Origin: Lichenifustis flavocetrariae
GTDB lineage: Bacteria; Pseudomonadota; Alphaproteobacteria; Rhizobiales; Beijerinckiaceae
Direction: 5' to 3'
DNA length: 64,000 nucleotides
NCBI RefSeq assembly: GCF_026130545.1
Contig: NZ_JAMOIM010000007.1
Location: 210,258 to 274,257, forward strand
Positions 18,774 to 27,160 of this stretch are shown piece after piece. The position numbers were made by a program, and so were the translations under genes. Under the pieces are notes generated by a model that saw only the letters and a program-made list of their open reading frames with translations, did no database searches and was not told the DNA's origin. Numbering within the stretch: position 1 is the stretch's first letter; every line of letters starts with the position of its first letter.

Positions 18774-20575
18774 AGCCGGATCGCGCCCGCGATGATGCGC
18801 CCGTAGGTCTCTGGATCGATGCGGTCGAAGGTCTTGGCGCCGTGATTGACCACGAAGATCGGGTCGTCCGTGCGGGCGGGGTCGAAGCCCTCCGCTACGA
18901 GTTCCACCTTGCGTTGCTTGAAGGTGCCCGTGATGTCGAGGGCCTGAGGAAACCGAACGAAGGCCGGCCGCGCGTAATCGGCCAGAAGCGTCGCACAATG
19001 GGCGTAGAAGGCCTTCGCGTCGAAGCTCGCCACATCGGCGACCACCAGCGACGCCATGCCGACCTTGCCGTCGATCCCGGGAACCGCGACGCCGTAGACG
19101 GTCGCCTCCCGGACACCGGGGAACGATGTCAGCTGCTCCGCGACCTCGGATGTGGCGACATTCTCGCCCTTGCGCCGGAATGTATCGCCGACACGGTCGA
19201 CGAAGAAGTAATAGCCGAGCCGGTCCTTGCGCAGCAGGTCGCCGGTGCGAAACCAGATATCGCCGGGCTCGAAGACATCCCGCAGGATCTTCTTCTCGGT
19301 CGCGGTGCGGTCGGCATAGCCTTCGAAACGATTGGCTGGGCGCTCGGGGTCGTTCAGGATCTGGCCGATTGCCTCGCCAGGCTCGTCGGGCGCGCAGATG
19401 ATGCAGCGCCCCTTGGCGTCACGCACCGGCGCCTCGGCCTCGACGTCGAACTTGATGATGCGGATCGGGAATTTCTTCTCCGCCCAACCCGGAATACGGC
19501 CGACCGCGCCGGGGGTCGAGTCGAAGTTGAACAGGGTCGAGTTTCCCTCCGTGGCGCCGTAGAATTCGACGATGCGCGGGATGCGGAAGCGATCGCGGAA
19601 GGGCAGCCAGACGTCGGGCCGCAGGCCATTGCCGAAGCAGAGACGGATGTGGTGGCGACGCTCATCGGGGTGAGGCGGGGAATTGACGAGGTATCGGCAG
19701 AGCTCGCCGATATAGATGAACATCGTGCATTCATGGCGGACGATGTCGGACCAGAACTCGCGGGCCGAAAAGCGCTCGCGGATCACGCAGGTGCCGCCGA
19801 CGGCCAGCACGGAGCCGGGGGCCAGAACGCCCCCGTTGGTGTGATACATCGGCAGGCAGGTGTAGAGGCGATCGCTGGCCTTGGCGCCCGAGACGCCCGC
19901 GAAGGCCTGCATGGCGAGCAGGACGCGATAGTGGTTGATATTGGCGGCCTTCGGCAGCCCGGTGGTACCGGACGTGTAGACGTAGACGCATCTGTCATCG
20001 ATCGTCAGCGGCACGCGGGCCTCCGGCGGCAGGTCGTCTTCGCCAAACGCCTTGACGGCCTCGTCGACGCGAGGAAGCCGGTCTTCACCCGCGCCATAGA
20101 CATGCACGTCGACGAGTTGTCCGAAGCCGGCCTCGCTGGTCCGGAAGGCCGGCATCAGACTTGCCTCGACGATAGCCCAGCGGGCGCCGACCACTTTGAC
20201 GGAATGCGCCAGGGCTGCACCGGTCTGGTTGGTATTGATGAGCGCGGTCGCGCCTCCCGCCTTGGCGATCCCCAGCCAGATCGCGAGAAAGTCCGGACGG
20301 TTCGTCAGCATCAGGGCGACCACGTCCCCGTGTCCGATCCCCTGCTGTTTCGCCCAACGGGCATAGCGGTTCGCGAGCGCGTTGAGGCCCCGGTAGGTGA
20401 GCGTGCCGCGATCCGATACCAGCGCCGGCCGATCGCCGAATTTCTGGGCGATCTCCTCGATGAAATCCCGCACCGTGCGGGTGGGTGTCTTGGCGATCGG
20501 GGTGGCGCGGCGCAGGGTCCGCAGAGCGCCCCGCAGATAGAGCAGTTCGTTCGTCGCGCGTTGGATAATCGACAC
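18770..20575 (-). CDS. Long-chain/very-long-chain acyl-CoA synthetase (FATP-like)
   Basis: A 601-residue adenylate-forming enzyme that activates fatty acids to acyl-CoA. The AMP-binding P-loop motif is YTSGTTGLPK, then LPMYHTNGG, the acyl-binding FYGATEGNS and, near the C-terminus, YYFFVDRVGDTFRRKGENVA. This arrangement, with VGDTFRRKGENV, is the FATP/VLACS type. I start at GTG 20575 with GGTGAGG upstream; 20 further codons to a GTG at 20635 are possible but have no ribosome site. It is the first gene of a pair with the acetyltransferase. Two TGAC/GTCA palindromes lie upstream. Confidence 0.9.
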   Translation of the reverse strand: MSIIQRATNELLYLRGALRTLRRATPIAKTPTRTVRDFIEEIAQKFGDRPALVSDRGTLTYRGLNALANRYARWAKQQGIGHGDVVALMLTNRPDFLAIWLGIAKAGGATALINTNQTGAALAHSVKVVGARWAIVEASLMPAFRTSEAGFGQLVDVHVYGAGEDRLPRVDEAVKAFGEDDLPPEARVPLTIDDRCVYVYTSGTTGLPKAANINHYRVLLAMQAFAGVSGAKASDRLYTCLPMYHTNGGVLAPGSVLAVGGTCVIRERFSAREFWSDIVRHECTMFIYIGELCRYLVNSPPHPDERRHHIRLCFGNGLRPDVWLPFRDRFRIPRIVEFYGATEGNSTLFNFDSTPGAVGRIPGWAEKKFPIRIIKFDVEAEAPVRDAKGRCIICAPDEPGEAIGQILNDPERPANRFEGYADRTATEKKILRDVFEPGDIWFRTGDLLRKDRLGYYFFVDRVGDTFRRKGENVATSEVAEQLTSFPGVREATVYGVAVPGIDGKVGMASLVVADVASFDAKAFYAHCATLLADYARPAFVRFPQALDITGTFKQRKVELVAEGFDPARTDDPIFVVNHGAKTFDRIDPETYGRIIAGAIRL

Positions 20576-20584
20576 CGGCCTCAC

Positions 20585-20657
20585 CTGACTCAAGTCAGCG
20601 CCGACTTCTCGGGGTCGGCTCAAGGACACATACACAAAAATGCGAGCTGACGTCAGC
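20585..20657. promoter_or_regulatory. Two related palindromes upstream of the acyl-CoA synthetase
   Basis: CTGACT-CA-AGTCAG (20585-20598) and GCTGACGTCAGC (20646-20657) are both perfect inverted repeats built on CTGAC/GTCAG arms. They lie 10 and 71 bases upstream of the synthetase start, bracketing its likely promoter. Such paired sites are typical for a dimeric repressor such as the TetR-type regulators of fatty acid genes. No regulator gene is adjacent. Confidence 0.4.
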
Positions 20658-20850
20658 GGGGAGCACGCTTGGGAGCGCAGTCACTTTAACGCGTTGCCTC
20701 ACGCCGGCCGGCTTTCAGCGGGTCAGCTCCTATTTGGAGCCATCCACTTCGTGATCGCGGGAGCCAGCGGCTTCCACGCCATGAGACTCGAAAGATGTGG
20801 AAGCGCTTCGGTCTGGACGCGCCCAGGAAGGCCATATAGCGCTCGTAGAT

Positions 20851-21306
20851 ATGCCTGATGAATCATTGGCGAACATCATGTGGGATGGTGCGGCTTTCAC
20901 AGGTGCGAAAATCGCCCTTCTGCACGAATCCAGCCTCGTCGCCTACCTGCGTGACAACAAACCCAGTATTCCCTTCCCGGGTTTGTGGGATTTGCCGGGT
21001 GGAGGACGAGAAGGGGACGAATCTCCGATCGCGTGTGTTTGCCGCGAGGTCGAGGAGGAGTTCGGCATCGCTCTCGATCCGGCTACCTTTCTATGGACCA
21101 GGCGTTACCCGAGCCAATCTGAGAGTCGGCCAGGGAGCTATTTTTTTGTTGCTCCGATCACCTCGGAACAGTTGGCCGCCGTCAAATTCGGCAGCGAAGG
21201 GCAGCGTTGGGTCCTGATGCCGATCTGTTCGTTCTTCGAGCACGCGGAAGTGGTCGGGCATTTCAAGGATCGCCTCCGAGACTACCTCGACCGGGATGAG
21301 CACTGA
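20851..21306 (+). CDS. Nudix hydrolase
   Basis: A protein of about 151 residues. The Nudix box is perfect, running from G51 through E57 and REVEEEFGI (65-73), with the preceding LWDLPGGG that presents the substrate. Family members cleave nucleoside diphosphates linked to another group, with Mg or Mn. The end is SFFEHAEVVGHFKDRLRDYL. Start is taken as ATG 20851; ATG 20878 and an earlier ATG at 20797 are alternatives, and none has a strong ribosome site. Substrate unknown. Neighbours on both sides lie on the other strand. Confidence 0.85.
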   Translation: MPDESLANIMWDGAAFTGAKIALLHESSLVAYLRDNKPSIPFPGLWDLPGGGREGDESPIACVCREVEEEFGIALDPATFLWTRRYPSQSESRPGSYFFVAPITSEQLAAVKFGSEGQRWVLMPICSFFEHAEVVGHFKDRLRDYLDRDEH

Positions 21307-21396
21307 CCGACTCCTGCTCAGCGCTCGATCGCCACGCAAGTCAGGCCCTTCACAGCATCGGGCGAACGCCTTGGGTCTGACCGGAGCCGGCGATCA

Positions 21397-22566
21397 TCAG
21401 GCCAGGAGCCCGCCCGCGCTATCTCTCGTGCTTTCCATCATCGCCGCCGCATCCGGCCTGTCGGGCGCCAACGGCCCGAAGAAGGCGAGCCACAGGCGTT
21501 CAATGACGATCGGGTCGAGATCGCGCAGAATGAACACGAGGCGGGAGCGGTGGTCCGCGTCCGGCCAGCCGTCGAGGCGGTGGGGCGGGTGGAAGAAATG
21601 CTGCACGCCGTGAATGACCAGCGGATGGTCAGGATCGTCGGTCGGCGCGACGAGGCCTTTCACACGCAAGAGCTTCGCCCCGTGCGTGCCGCGCACGAGA
21701 TCGACGAACCGCCCGAAGGCGATCGGGTCGAGCGGACCGTCGCTGGTCACGCAGGTCGAAGCGATCCCGTCGTGATGATGATGCGCGCCCGGCGCATGGT
21801 CGTGACCGTCATGCTCATGATGGTCATGCGGCGCCCTGTAGACGTCCGGATCGAGCCAGCGGCGCGGACGGCCCGGCCCCTCGTCGAGGGCGTAGAGCCC
21901 GGCTTGAAGAACGGACTCGGCCGTCGCCTCGCCTCGCGCAGCATCCAGCAGGCGGGCCACGGGATTGAGGTCGCGCAGCCGTGCCAGCAGGATCGCAGCC
22001 GCCTCAGATTCAGGGACGAGATCCGTCTTGGTGAGCACGAATGTATCGGCCACGGCGGCTTGGCTCCGCGCCTCCGCATGGGCGTCGAGTGTCGCCGCGC
22101 CATGCAGCGCATCGACGACGGTCACGACCGCGTCGATGCGATAGCGCATCGGCAGATAGGGATGCAGCATCAGGGTGTTGAGGATCGGCGCCGGGTCGGC
22201 GAGGCCCGTGGTTTCGATGACCAGCCGGTTGAACGGCGTCACGTGGCCATTGTCGCGGCGGCGGATCAGGTCTTCGAGCGTCGCCATCAGGTCGCCGCGC
22301 ACCGAGCAGCAGAGGCAGCCCGATGACAGGGTCAACATCGTGCCTTCGGCCTTTTCGACCAGGAGATGGTCGATGCCGATCTCACCAAACTCGTTGATGA
22401 TGACGGCGGCATCCGCGAAGGCGCCGGATTGGATCCAGCCATTGAGGAGCGTCGTCTTTCCGGCGCCCAGGAAGCCCGTCAGAACCAGGATCGGGATCGG
22501 CGGCGGCGGTCGCCGCTGCAGCCGCGTGGCCTCCGCTGTCACTTCACGGCCGTCTTGCCGCGTCAC
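21397..22566 (-). CDS. COG0523/CobW-family GTPase, putative metal chaperone
   Basis: A 389-residue G3E GTPase. Walker A is GFLGAGKTT (31-39), followed by NEFGEIGID, the metal-binding GCLCC (83-87), ETTGLADPAP and the guanine motif TKTD. A His-rich linker (DHHEHDGHDHAPGAHHHH) near residue 250 and a CobW C-terminal domain follow. CXCC plus His-rich linker points to zinc transfer rather than cobalamin synthesis, which has no genes here. GTG 22566 overlaps the carboxypeptidase stop as GTGA; a second GTG at 22542 lies in a duplicated copy of the same junction and may be the original start. Confidence 0.88.
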   Translation of the reverse strand: MTRQDGREVTAEATRLQRRPPPPIPILVLTGFLGAGKTTLLNGWIQSGAFADAAVIINEFGEIGIDHLLVEKAEGTMLTLSSGCLCCSVRGDLMATLEDLIRRRDNGHVTPFNRLVIETTGLADPAPILNTLMLHPYLPMRYRIDAVVTVVDALHGAATLDAHAEARSQAAVADTFVLTKTDLVPESEAAAILLARLRDLNPVARLLDAARGEATAESVLQAGLYALDEGPGRPRRWLDPDVYRAPHDHHEHDGHDHAPGAHHHHDGIASTCVTSDGPLDPIAFGRFVDLVRGTHGAKLLRVKGLVAPTDDPDHPLVIHGVQHFFHPPHRLDGWPDADHRSRLVFILRDLDPIVIERLWLAFFGPLAPDRPDAAAMMESTRDSAGGLLA

Positions 22567-22585
22567 TTCGCGGCCGTCTTGCCGC
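22538..22585. repeat. 24-bp tandem duplication across a stop/start junction
   Basis: Positions 22538-22561 and 22562-22585 are two adjacent 24-base copies with one mismatch. Read on the minus strand each contains CGGCAAGACGGCCG(C/T)GAA followed by GTGAC. The first copy gives the last codons and TGA of the carboxypeptidase overlapped with a GTG. The second gives another in-frame GTG of the GTPase. Confidence 0.9.
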
Positions 22586-24080
22586 CCACCGGGTGCTTGG
22601 CCACGGCCTTATGCGGTTTGGCCGCGGCCTTATGCGGTTTGGCCGCGGGGGCGGCGGCTTTCGCGGGGCCCGGGGTTTTTGCCAATATACTGATCGTCTT
22701 GGTCGGGGGGAGTTTTGCGGCCCGCTTCAGCGGATGCGGCCGGTGCTTCGGTGTCGCCACCGCCAAACTGAGGCTCTTGGTCTTGCGCACGAAGGCGTTG
22801 GCGGCCGCGGCGGCTGGCGGTGGCGCCACCGCGCCAACGAGCGCCAACGGCGCTGGAGCCGGCGATTCGGTCGGGCCGCTCAGCGGGGGCATGGGCGCCA
22901 GCGAGGCGGCCTGGCTGCGGGCCGTGGCACTGGCCACGCTCACGGGCGGCAGGGCCATATCCTTCGCCTTGGCGATCGGCCCTGTCCATCCGTCAACCGG
23001 ACCGACGAAGACGCGGACGGGCGTGAAGGCCATGCGCGGCAGCGACATGACACTCGGGCCGGCCGTCACCGGTGATGTCCCGACCCGCTCCACCGCGCCC
23101 GAGGCGTCCCCGCTCCCGGCCACGGTGGCGGCATCCTCGGCCTCGGCCTCGGCAATGGCGCTCGCGCGACCCCGCCCGCAGATGGTGGGGCGCAGATCCG
23201 GCGGCGCGGTCGGCGGACCGGATGCGAGGCTCGATAATTGACCTTGGTCGCTCGACGTGTCGGCGAAGTAACGGTCGAACAGCATGGCGGCCCGTTGGGT
23301 GCGCGTCAGGGTCGAAGGAGCCCCTAGCACAACGGTGATCAGGCGCCTGCCGTCGCGTTCGGCACTCAGGACCACATTGTAGCCGGCCGAGCAGGTGTAG
23401 CCGGTCTTCATCCCGTCGACGCCCGGGTAGCGCCCCAGCATCCCGTTGTGATTGTTGATCATCTGGTTGCCGAAGGCCAGCACGCCAATGTTGAAGAGGC
23501 CGCGTTCCTCGGGGAATTCCCGGAGCAGCGCCCGCGCGATCAACGCCATGTCGCGTGCCGAGGAATAATGGTTCGGGTCGGGTAGCCCGTTGGGATTGAC
23601 GAAATGCGATTCATGCAACCCGAGCCGGGCCGCGGACGTGTTCATCAGCTCGGCGAAATCCTCAACCGAACCGCCGATGCCTTCCGCGATCGTCACCGCG
23701 ATGTCGTTGGGCGATTTCACCATCAGCATCTTGAGCGCATTGTCGAGCGTCACGAGCGTGCCGGGCCGGAACCCCATCTTGGATGGGGCCTGGCTCGCTG
23801 CCCGCGGCGACACCATCAACGGCGTATCCATCGTGATCCGGCCTTCGCGCACCGCGCTCAATGCCACATAGGTCGTCATCAGCTTCGTCAACGAAGCCGG
23901 GAACCAGGGGGCGGTTCCCTGCGTCTCATACAGGACGCGCCCCGAGTCGACATCGACCACGAGGGCCGGGTTGGCCTGTGCGTGTGTGACAGCGGCGACG
24001 CACAATGCGACTGCAGTCAGGGCCGCGCGCCGGCCGACATTCAGAACCCTCATCCGCACCCGCCCTGCTCGCCGGCTCAT
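22563..24080 (-). CDS. D-alanyl-D-alanine carboxypeptidase (PBP5/DacF-like) with a long Ala/Pro/Lys tail
   Basis: A 505-residue serine peptidase that trims the terminal D-Ala of peptidoglycan stem peptides in the periplasm. The signal peptide is in the first 37 residues (LTAVALCVAAVTHAQA). The motifs are SLTK (S63, K66), SPN (123-125) and KTG (225-227). The catalytic domain ends near residue 290. The remaining 215 residues are a low-complexity Ala/Pro/Ser/Lys tail without a recognisable domain, ending with the repeats KPHKAAA-KPHKAVA. That tail may contact the negatively charged wall. ATG 24053 is a good alternative start. It overlaps the GTPase start by four bases. Confidence 0.9.
   Translation of the reverse strand: MSRRAGRVRMRVLNVGRRAALTAVALCVAAVTHAQANPALVVDVDSGRVLYETQGTAPWFPASLTKLMTTYVALSAVREGRITMDTPLMVSPRAASQAPSKMGFRPGTLVTLDNALKMLMVKSPNDIAVTIAEGIGGSVEDFAELMNTSAARLGLHESHFVNPNGLPDPNHYSSARDMALIARALLREFPEERGLFNIGVLAFGNQMINNHNGMLGRYPGVDGMKTGYTCSAGYNVVLSAERDGRRLITVVLGAPSTLTRTQRAAMLFDRYFADTSSDQGQLSSLASGPPTAPPDLRPTICGRGRASAIAEAEAEDAATVAGSGDASGAVERVGTSPVTAGPSVMSLPRMAFTPVRVFVGPVDGWTGPIAKAKDMALPPVSVASATARSQAASLAPMPPLSGPTESPAPAPLALVGAVAPPPAAAAANAFVRKTKSLSLAVATPKHRPHPLKRAAKLPPTKTISILAKTPGPAKAAAPAAKPHKAAAKPHKAVAKHPVGGKTAAK
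22604..22645. repeat. 21-bp perfect tandem repeat in the carboxypeptidase tail
   Basis: Two identical adjacent 21-base units (22604-22624 and 22625-22645), each encoding a KPHKAAA-like heptad on the minus strand. It keeps the reading frame and lies 18 bases from the 24-base duplication, so this end of the gene is expanding by slippage. Confidence 0.85.
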
Positions 24081-24206
24081 AGAGCGGCGAAAGAAAGTTT
24101 CACAAAAGTCTTAACGCGCGGTTCGGTTAATGGAAAGTTAACCGCCGCGGCTGTCCAGCCACTTCCGTAGCTTTTCTACGGGGCAAATTGATGACGGAGT
24201 CGACGC

Positions 24207-25040
24207 ATGGCTGATGACGGCGTCGGACAGATCTATGTGCCGGTTGCCGGGCCTGTCGCTTTGCCGAGCCGGCGCGCAGCCGACCGTGTCGGCAAGAGTT
24301 TGGCGCAGGCACCTCTTTCTTTTGGCCGCGCCCTGCTGGATCTCGTCTATCCGCCAGGATGCATGGCTTGTTCCGGGCCCACCGCTGCCTCGGGCGGCCT
24401 CTGTGCCGCTTGCTGGACACGACTCAGGTTCGTGACCCCGCCCGTGTGCGACCGGCTTGGTACCCCCCTGCCGGTCGATCTCGGCCCGGGCCTTCTATCT
24501 CCGGAGGCGCTTGCGAACCCCCCGGTGTATCGGCGAGCCCGCGCGGTCGCGTGTTTCGACGAGGGGCCGGCCCAGGCTCTCGTTCACCGGCTGAAATATG
24601 GCGATCGCCCGGATTATGCGCGGGTGCTGGGCCTGTGGATGGCGCAGGCCGGCGCGAGCCTTCTCGACGAGGCCGATGTGGTCGTGCCGATCCCCCTGCA
24701 TGCCCGCCGCCTGTGGCGGAGACGCTTCAATCAGGCGGCGCAACTGGCGCGGAGCGTGAGCCGCGCCGCGAAAAAACCGCTCGATCTCGATGGGCTCGTG
24801 CGCGTGAAGGCAACGCTCAGCCAGGTCGGCATGACCCGGGCGCAGCGCGCCGAAAACATCCAGGGCGCCTTCCGGGTCGCGCCTGCCGCAGCCGGACGGT
24901 TCCGAGGCCGCCGGGTTGTGCTTGTCGACGATGTGCTCACCACGGGCGCGACCGTCAACGCCGCGTCCCGCGTCCTGCTGCGGGACGGAGCCGCCACCGT
25001 CGATGTTCTTGTGTTCGCCCGGGTTGTGACAGCCGGTTGA
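24207..25040 (+). CDS. ComF-family phosphoribosyltransferase-like protein
   Basis: A 277-residue ComF protein. The N-terminal zinc ribbon is CMAC near residue 52 and CAAC near 68. The C-terminal phosphoribosyltransferase domain has the PRPP loop VVLVDDVLTTGATV and the RFNQAAQLAR segment. ComF members help DNA uptake in competent bacteria, but most in this order have no proven role. The 40-residue N-terminus before the ribbon is longer than usual. It is divergent from the carboxypeptidase and 42 bases upstream of grxC, likely in one operon with grxC and DUF1178. Confidence 0.88.
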   Translation: MADDGVGQIYVPVAGPVALPSRRAADRVGKSLAQAPLSFGRALLDLVYPPGCMACSGPTAASGGLCAACWTRLRFVTPPVCDRLGTPLPVDLGPGLLSPEALANPPVYRRARAVACFDEGPAQALVHRLKYGDRPDYARVLGLWMAQAGASLLDEADVVVPIPLHARRLWRRRFNQAAQLARSVSRAAKKPLDLDGLVRVKATLSQVGMTRAQRAENIQGAFRVAPAAAGRFRGRRVVLVDDVLTTGATVNAASRVLLRDGAATVDVLVFARVVTAG

Positions 25041-25082
25041 CGATGCCACTATAAGGTCTACCACTTCGATAGGCCGGATTTC

Positions 25083-25340
25083 ATGGACCCCGTCACGATC
25101 TACACCACCTCGACCTGCCCATATTGCCACGCCGCGAAAGACCTGTTGCGGAAGAAGAACGTGGCCTTCACGGAAATCGATGTGACCGGCAAGCCGGCGG
25201 AGCGAAGAGCCATGACCGAGCGGTCCGATGGCCGCACCAGCGTGCCCCAGATCTTCATCGGGACGCACCATGTCGGCGGATGCGACGACCTTTACGAGCT
25301 CGATCGGGCCGGACGTCTCGACCAGCTTCTCGCGGCCTGA
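25083..25340 (+). CDS. grxC: Glutaredoxin 3
   Basis: An 85-residue glutaredoxin. The redox site is CPYC at residues 12-15, with TSVPQIF carrying the cis-proline, and GGCDDLYELD for glutathione contact. It reduces disulfides and glutathione adducts in the cytoplasm. Length is standard. It sits between comF and the DUF1178 gene, a common order in Hyphomicrobiales, although a nitrilase-family gene that often lies between is absent here. Confidence 0.95.
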   Translation: MDPVTIYTTSTCPYCHAAKDLLRKKNVAFTEIDVTGKPAERRAMTERSDGRTSVPQIFIGTHHVGGCDDLYELDRAGRLDQLLAA

Positions 25341-25356
25341 GGTTAGCACCCATCTT

Positions 25357-25833
25357 ATGATTCGTTATTCCCTCCGATGCGACAGCGACCACGATTTCGA
25401 GAGCTGGTTTCGAGACAGCCAAGCCTTTGACGACCAGAGCCTGGCCGGGCTTGTCAGCTGCCCGATCTGCGGCTCGGTCTCGGTCTCCAAGAGCCTGATG
25501 GCGCCCTCGGTCGTCACCAGCCGCCGCAAGTCAACCGATATGGTTCCCGCCCCCACGGTCGAGCCGACCGCGAGTGTCGACACGGCGCCCGTCGCCCTCC
25601 TCGATGAAAAGGCGCAGAAGTTGCGTGCCTTGATGCGCGAGTTCCGCGACCATGTGGTGAAGAACTCCCAGGATGTGGGTCAGGCCTTCCCGGAAGAGGC
25701 GCGCAAGATGCACGAGGGGGCGATCGAACAGCGAGCGATCCGCGGCGAGGCTTCGCCGGAGGATGTCCGCGCCCTGATCGAGGATGGCATCGACATCATG
25801 CCGCTGCCGAACCTGCCCGACGACAGGAACTGA
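25357..25833 (+). CDS. DUF1178 family protein
   Basis: A 158-residue protein of unknown role. The N-terminus (MIRYSLRCDSDHDFESWFRD) and the zinc-ribbon-like CPICGSVSVSKSLMAP are characteristic of the DUF1178 family; the C-terminal half ends IDIMPLPNLPDDRN, also typical. Start is ATG 25357, 16 bases after grxC; a frame continuing upstream overlaps grxC and is not real. Proximity to grxC suggests a redox or sulfur-related function, but that is inference. Confidence 0.9.
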   Translation: MIRYSLRCDSDHDFESWFRDSQAFDDQSLAGLVSCPICGSVSVSKSLMAPSVVTSRRKSTDMVPAPTVEPTASVDTAPVALLDEKAQKLRALMREFRDHVVKNSQDVGQAFPEEARKMHEGAIEQRAIRGEASPEDVRALIEDGIDIMPLPNLPDDRN

Positions 25834-25864
25834 CACCTCGCGTCCGGCTCGACCCGCTTAACAG

Positions 25865-26992
25865 CTACGTCGAGCCAGCCGCTTGGCCCGCGACCCTGTC
25901 GGCCATGGTGGCGCCACGGGTTCCAAGAGGCTTGCCACCGCCCGTCGTGCTGTCCTTCGCGGTCTGATGTTCCATTTCGGCGTTGATCTCGGCACCGAGC
26001 AGGACGATCGTGCTGGAGATCCAGATCCAGGTCATGAACCCCACCGCCGCCCCGAGCGATCCGTAGGTCTCGTTGTATGTGCCGAATTTACTGACGTACC
26101 AGGAGAACAACATCGAGCCGACCAGCCATGCGATTGCGGCGAAACCGCTTCCCCAGGTCACCCAGCGCCATTGTGGCTTCGTCCGGCTTGGTCCGAAGCG
26201 ATAGAGTATCGCCAGGGCACCGGCGATGATCAGGAGGAGAACGGGCCAGCGCGCCACGCTGATCAGCGTCTCCACTGTCGAGCCCAATCCGACGAAGTTG
26301 AGGACGACCGGGATCACCACGACCGCGCCGAGCGCCACGAGGAGAATGGCCAGCGCTCCGATCGTGAACAGGAGAGAAGTGGCGTTCAATTGAATGAAGC
26401 CGCGCTTCTCCTTTTCCTTGTAGACGATGTTGAGGGCATCGAACACAGCCTTGACACCGGCATTGGCGCTCCAGAGGGCGACCAGGAGCCCGGCCAGAAA
26501 GCCGAAGCCCAGTGAGCCATGCGGTTTCGACGAGATCCTCTTGATCTGCTCGCCGATCACCTCCAGAGCGCCGCTCGGGAGAAAGTTCGAAAGCGTATCG
26601 AGCTGCTTGGCGATCGTCGCCGGATCGGAAAAAAGGCCATAGAGCGAGACGAGAGCCGCAATGGCCGGAAACAGCGCCAACAAGGCATAGAAGGTGACGC
26701 TGGCCGCGACCGCGAGCACGCGGTCGTCGGCGATCTCTCCATACACACGCCAAAGAATGTCGCGCCAGCTCCGCGCCGTGAACTGCGAGGGTGTGTCGGC
26801 CATGCGACCCGAGGCATCCTCGGGACTGCCGGCATTCGGTCGAAGCGCCCGTCGTGGCTCCCCGGTCCCGACCGCGACCCCGCGTTGCCGCACCGGCCGC
26901 TTGGCGAGAACCGCCACTGCAACGCCGAACATCACCGCCGCCCACCAGGGCGTTGCGGCACCTTGCGGCGCTTTGCCGGGGCTATTGGCCAT
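25865..26992 (-). CDS. YihY/BrkB-family inner membrane protein
   Basis: A 375-residue membrane protein. An N-terminal hydrophobic segment (WWAAVMFGVAVAVLA) and a basic linker precede the YihY core: DDRVLAVAASVTFYALLALFPAIAALVSLYGLF, here seen as the first core helices, then LLVALWSANAGVKAVFDALN and the final FMTWIWISSTIVLLGAEINAE. About six core helices. The family was once called RNase BN, which is wrong for YihY; the real function is unknown. Start ATG 26992 has GGAG eight bases before; an earlier start at 27025 is possible. It converges with DUF1178. Confidence 0.87.
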   Translation of the reverse strand: MANSPGKAPQGAATPWWAAVMFGVAVAVLAKRPVRQRGVAVGTGEPRRALRPNAGSPEDASGRMADTPSQFTARSWRDILWRVYGEIADDRVLAVAASVTFYALLALFPAIAALVSLYGLFSDPATIAKQLDTLSNFLPSGALEVIGEQIKRISSKPHGSLGFGFLAGLLVALWSANAGVKAVFDALNIVYKEKEKRGFIQLNATSLLFTIGALAILLVALGAVVVIPVVLNFVGLGSTVETLISVARWPVLLLIIAGALAILYRFGPSRTKPQWRWVTWGSGFAAIAWLVGSMLFSWYVSKFGTYNETYGSLGAAVGFMTWIWISSTIVLLGAEINAEMEHQTAKDSTTGGGKPLGTRGATMADRVAGQAAGST

Positions 26993-27160
26993 CGAGATCT
27001 CCAGGTCGAAGAAGCACCTCGACAATCGCTGATGCTCTCAGGCGTTCCGGCTCGCGTGGGATTGTTGTCGCGGCGGCCTGGACGGGACGGCAGCCGACGG
27101 AATGAACCGGCTCCTCCGGCAAGCCCGTCGACGCCAGGAGCACTCCGCCCCTCCGGGCCG

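Noticed and set aside
18842..20650. A 602-codon plus-strand frame opposite the acyl-CoA synthetase
   Set aside because: Shadow of the minus-strand synthetase, which has all motifs.
24155..24183. Hairpin CCGTAG-CTTTT-CTACGG before comF
   Set aside because: No T-tract, and it lies upstream of a gene start, so not a terminator. It may only be a chance stem.
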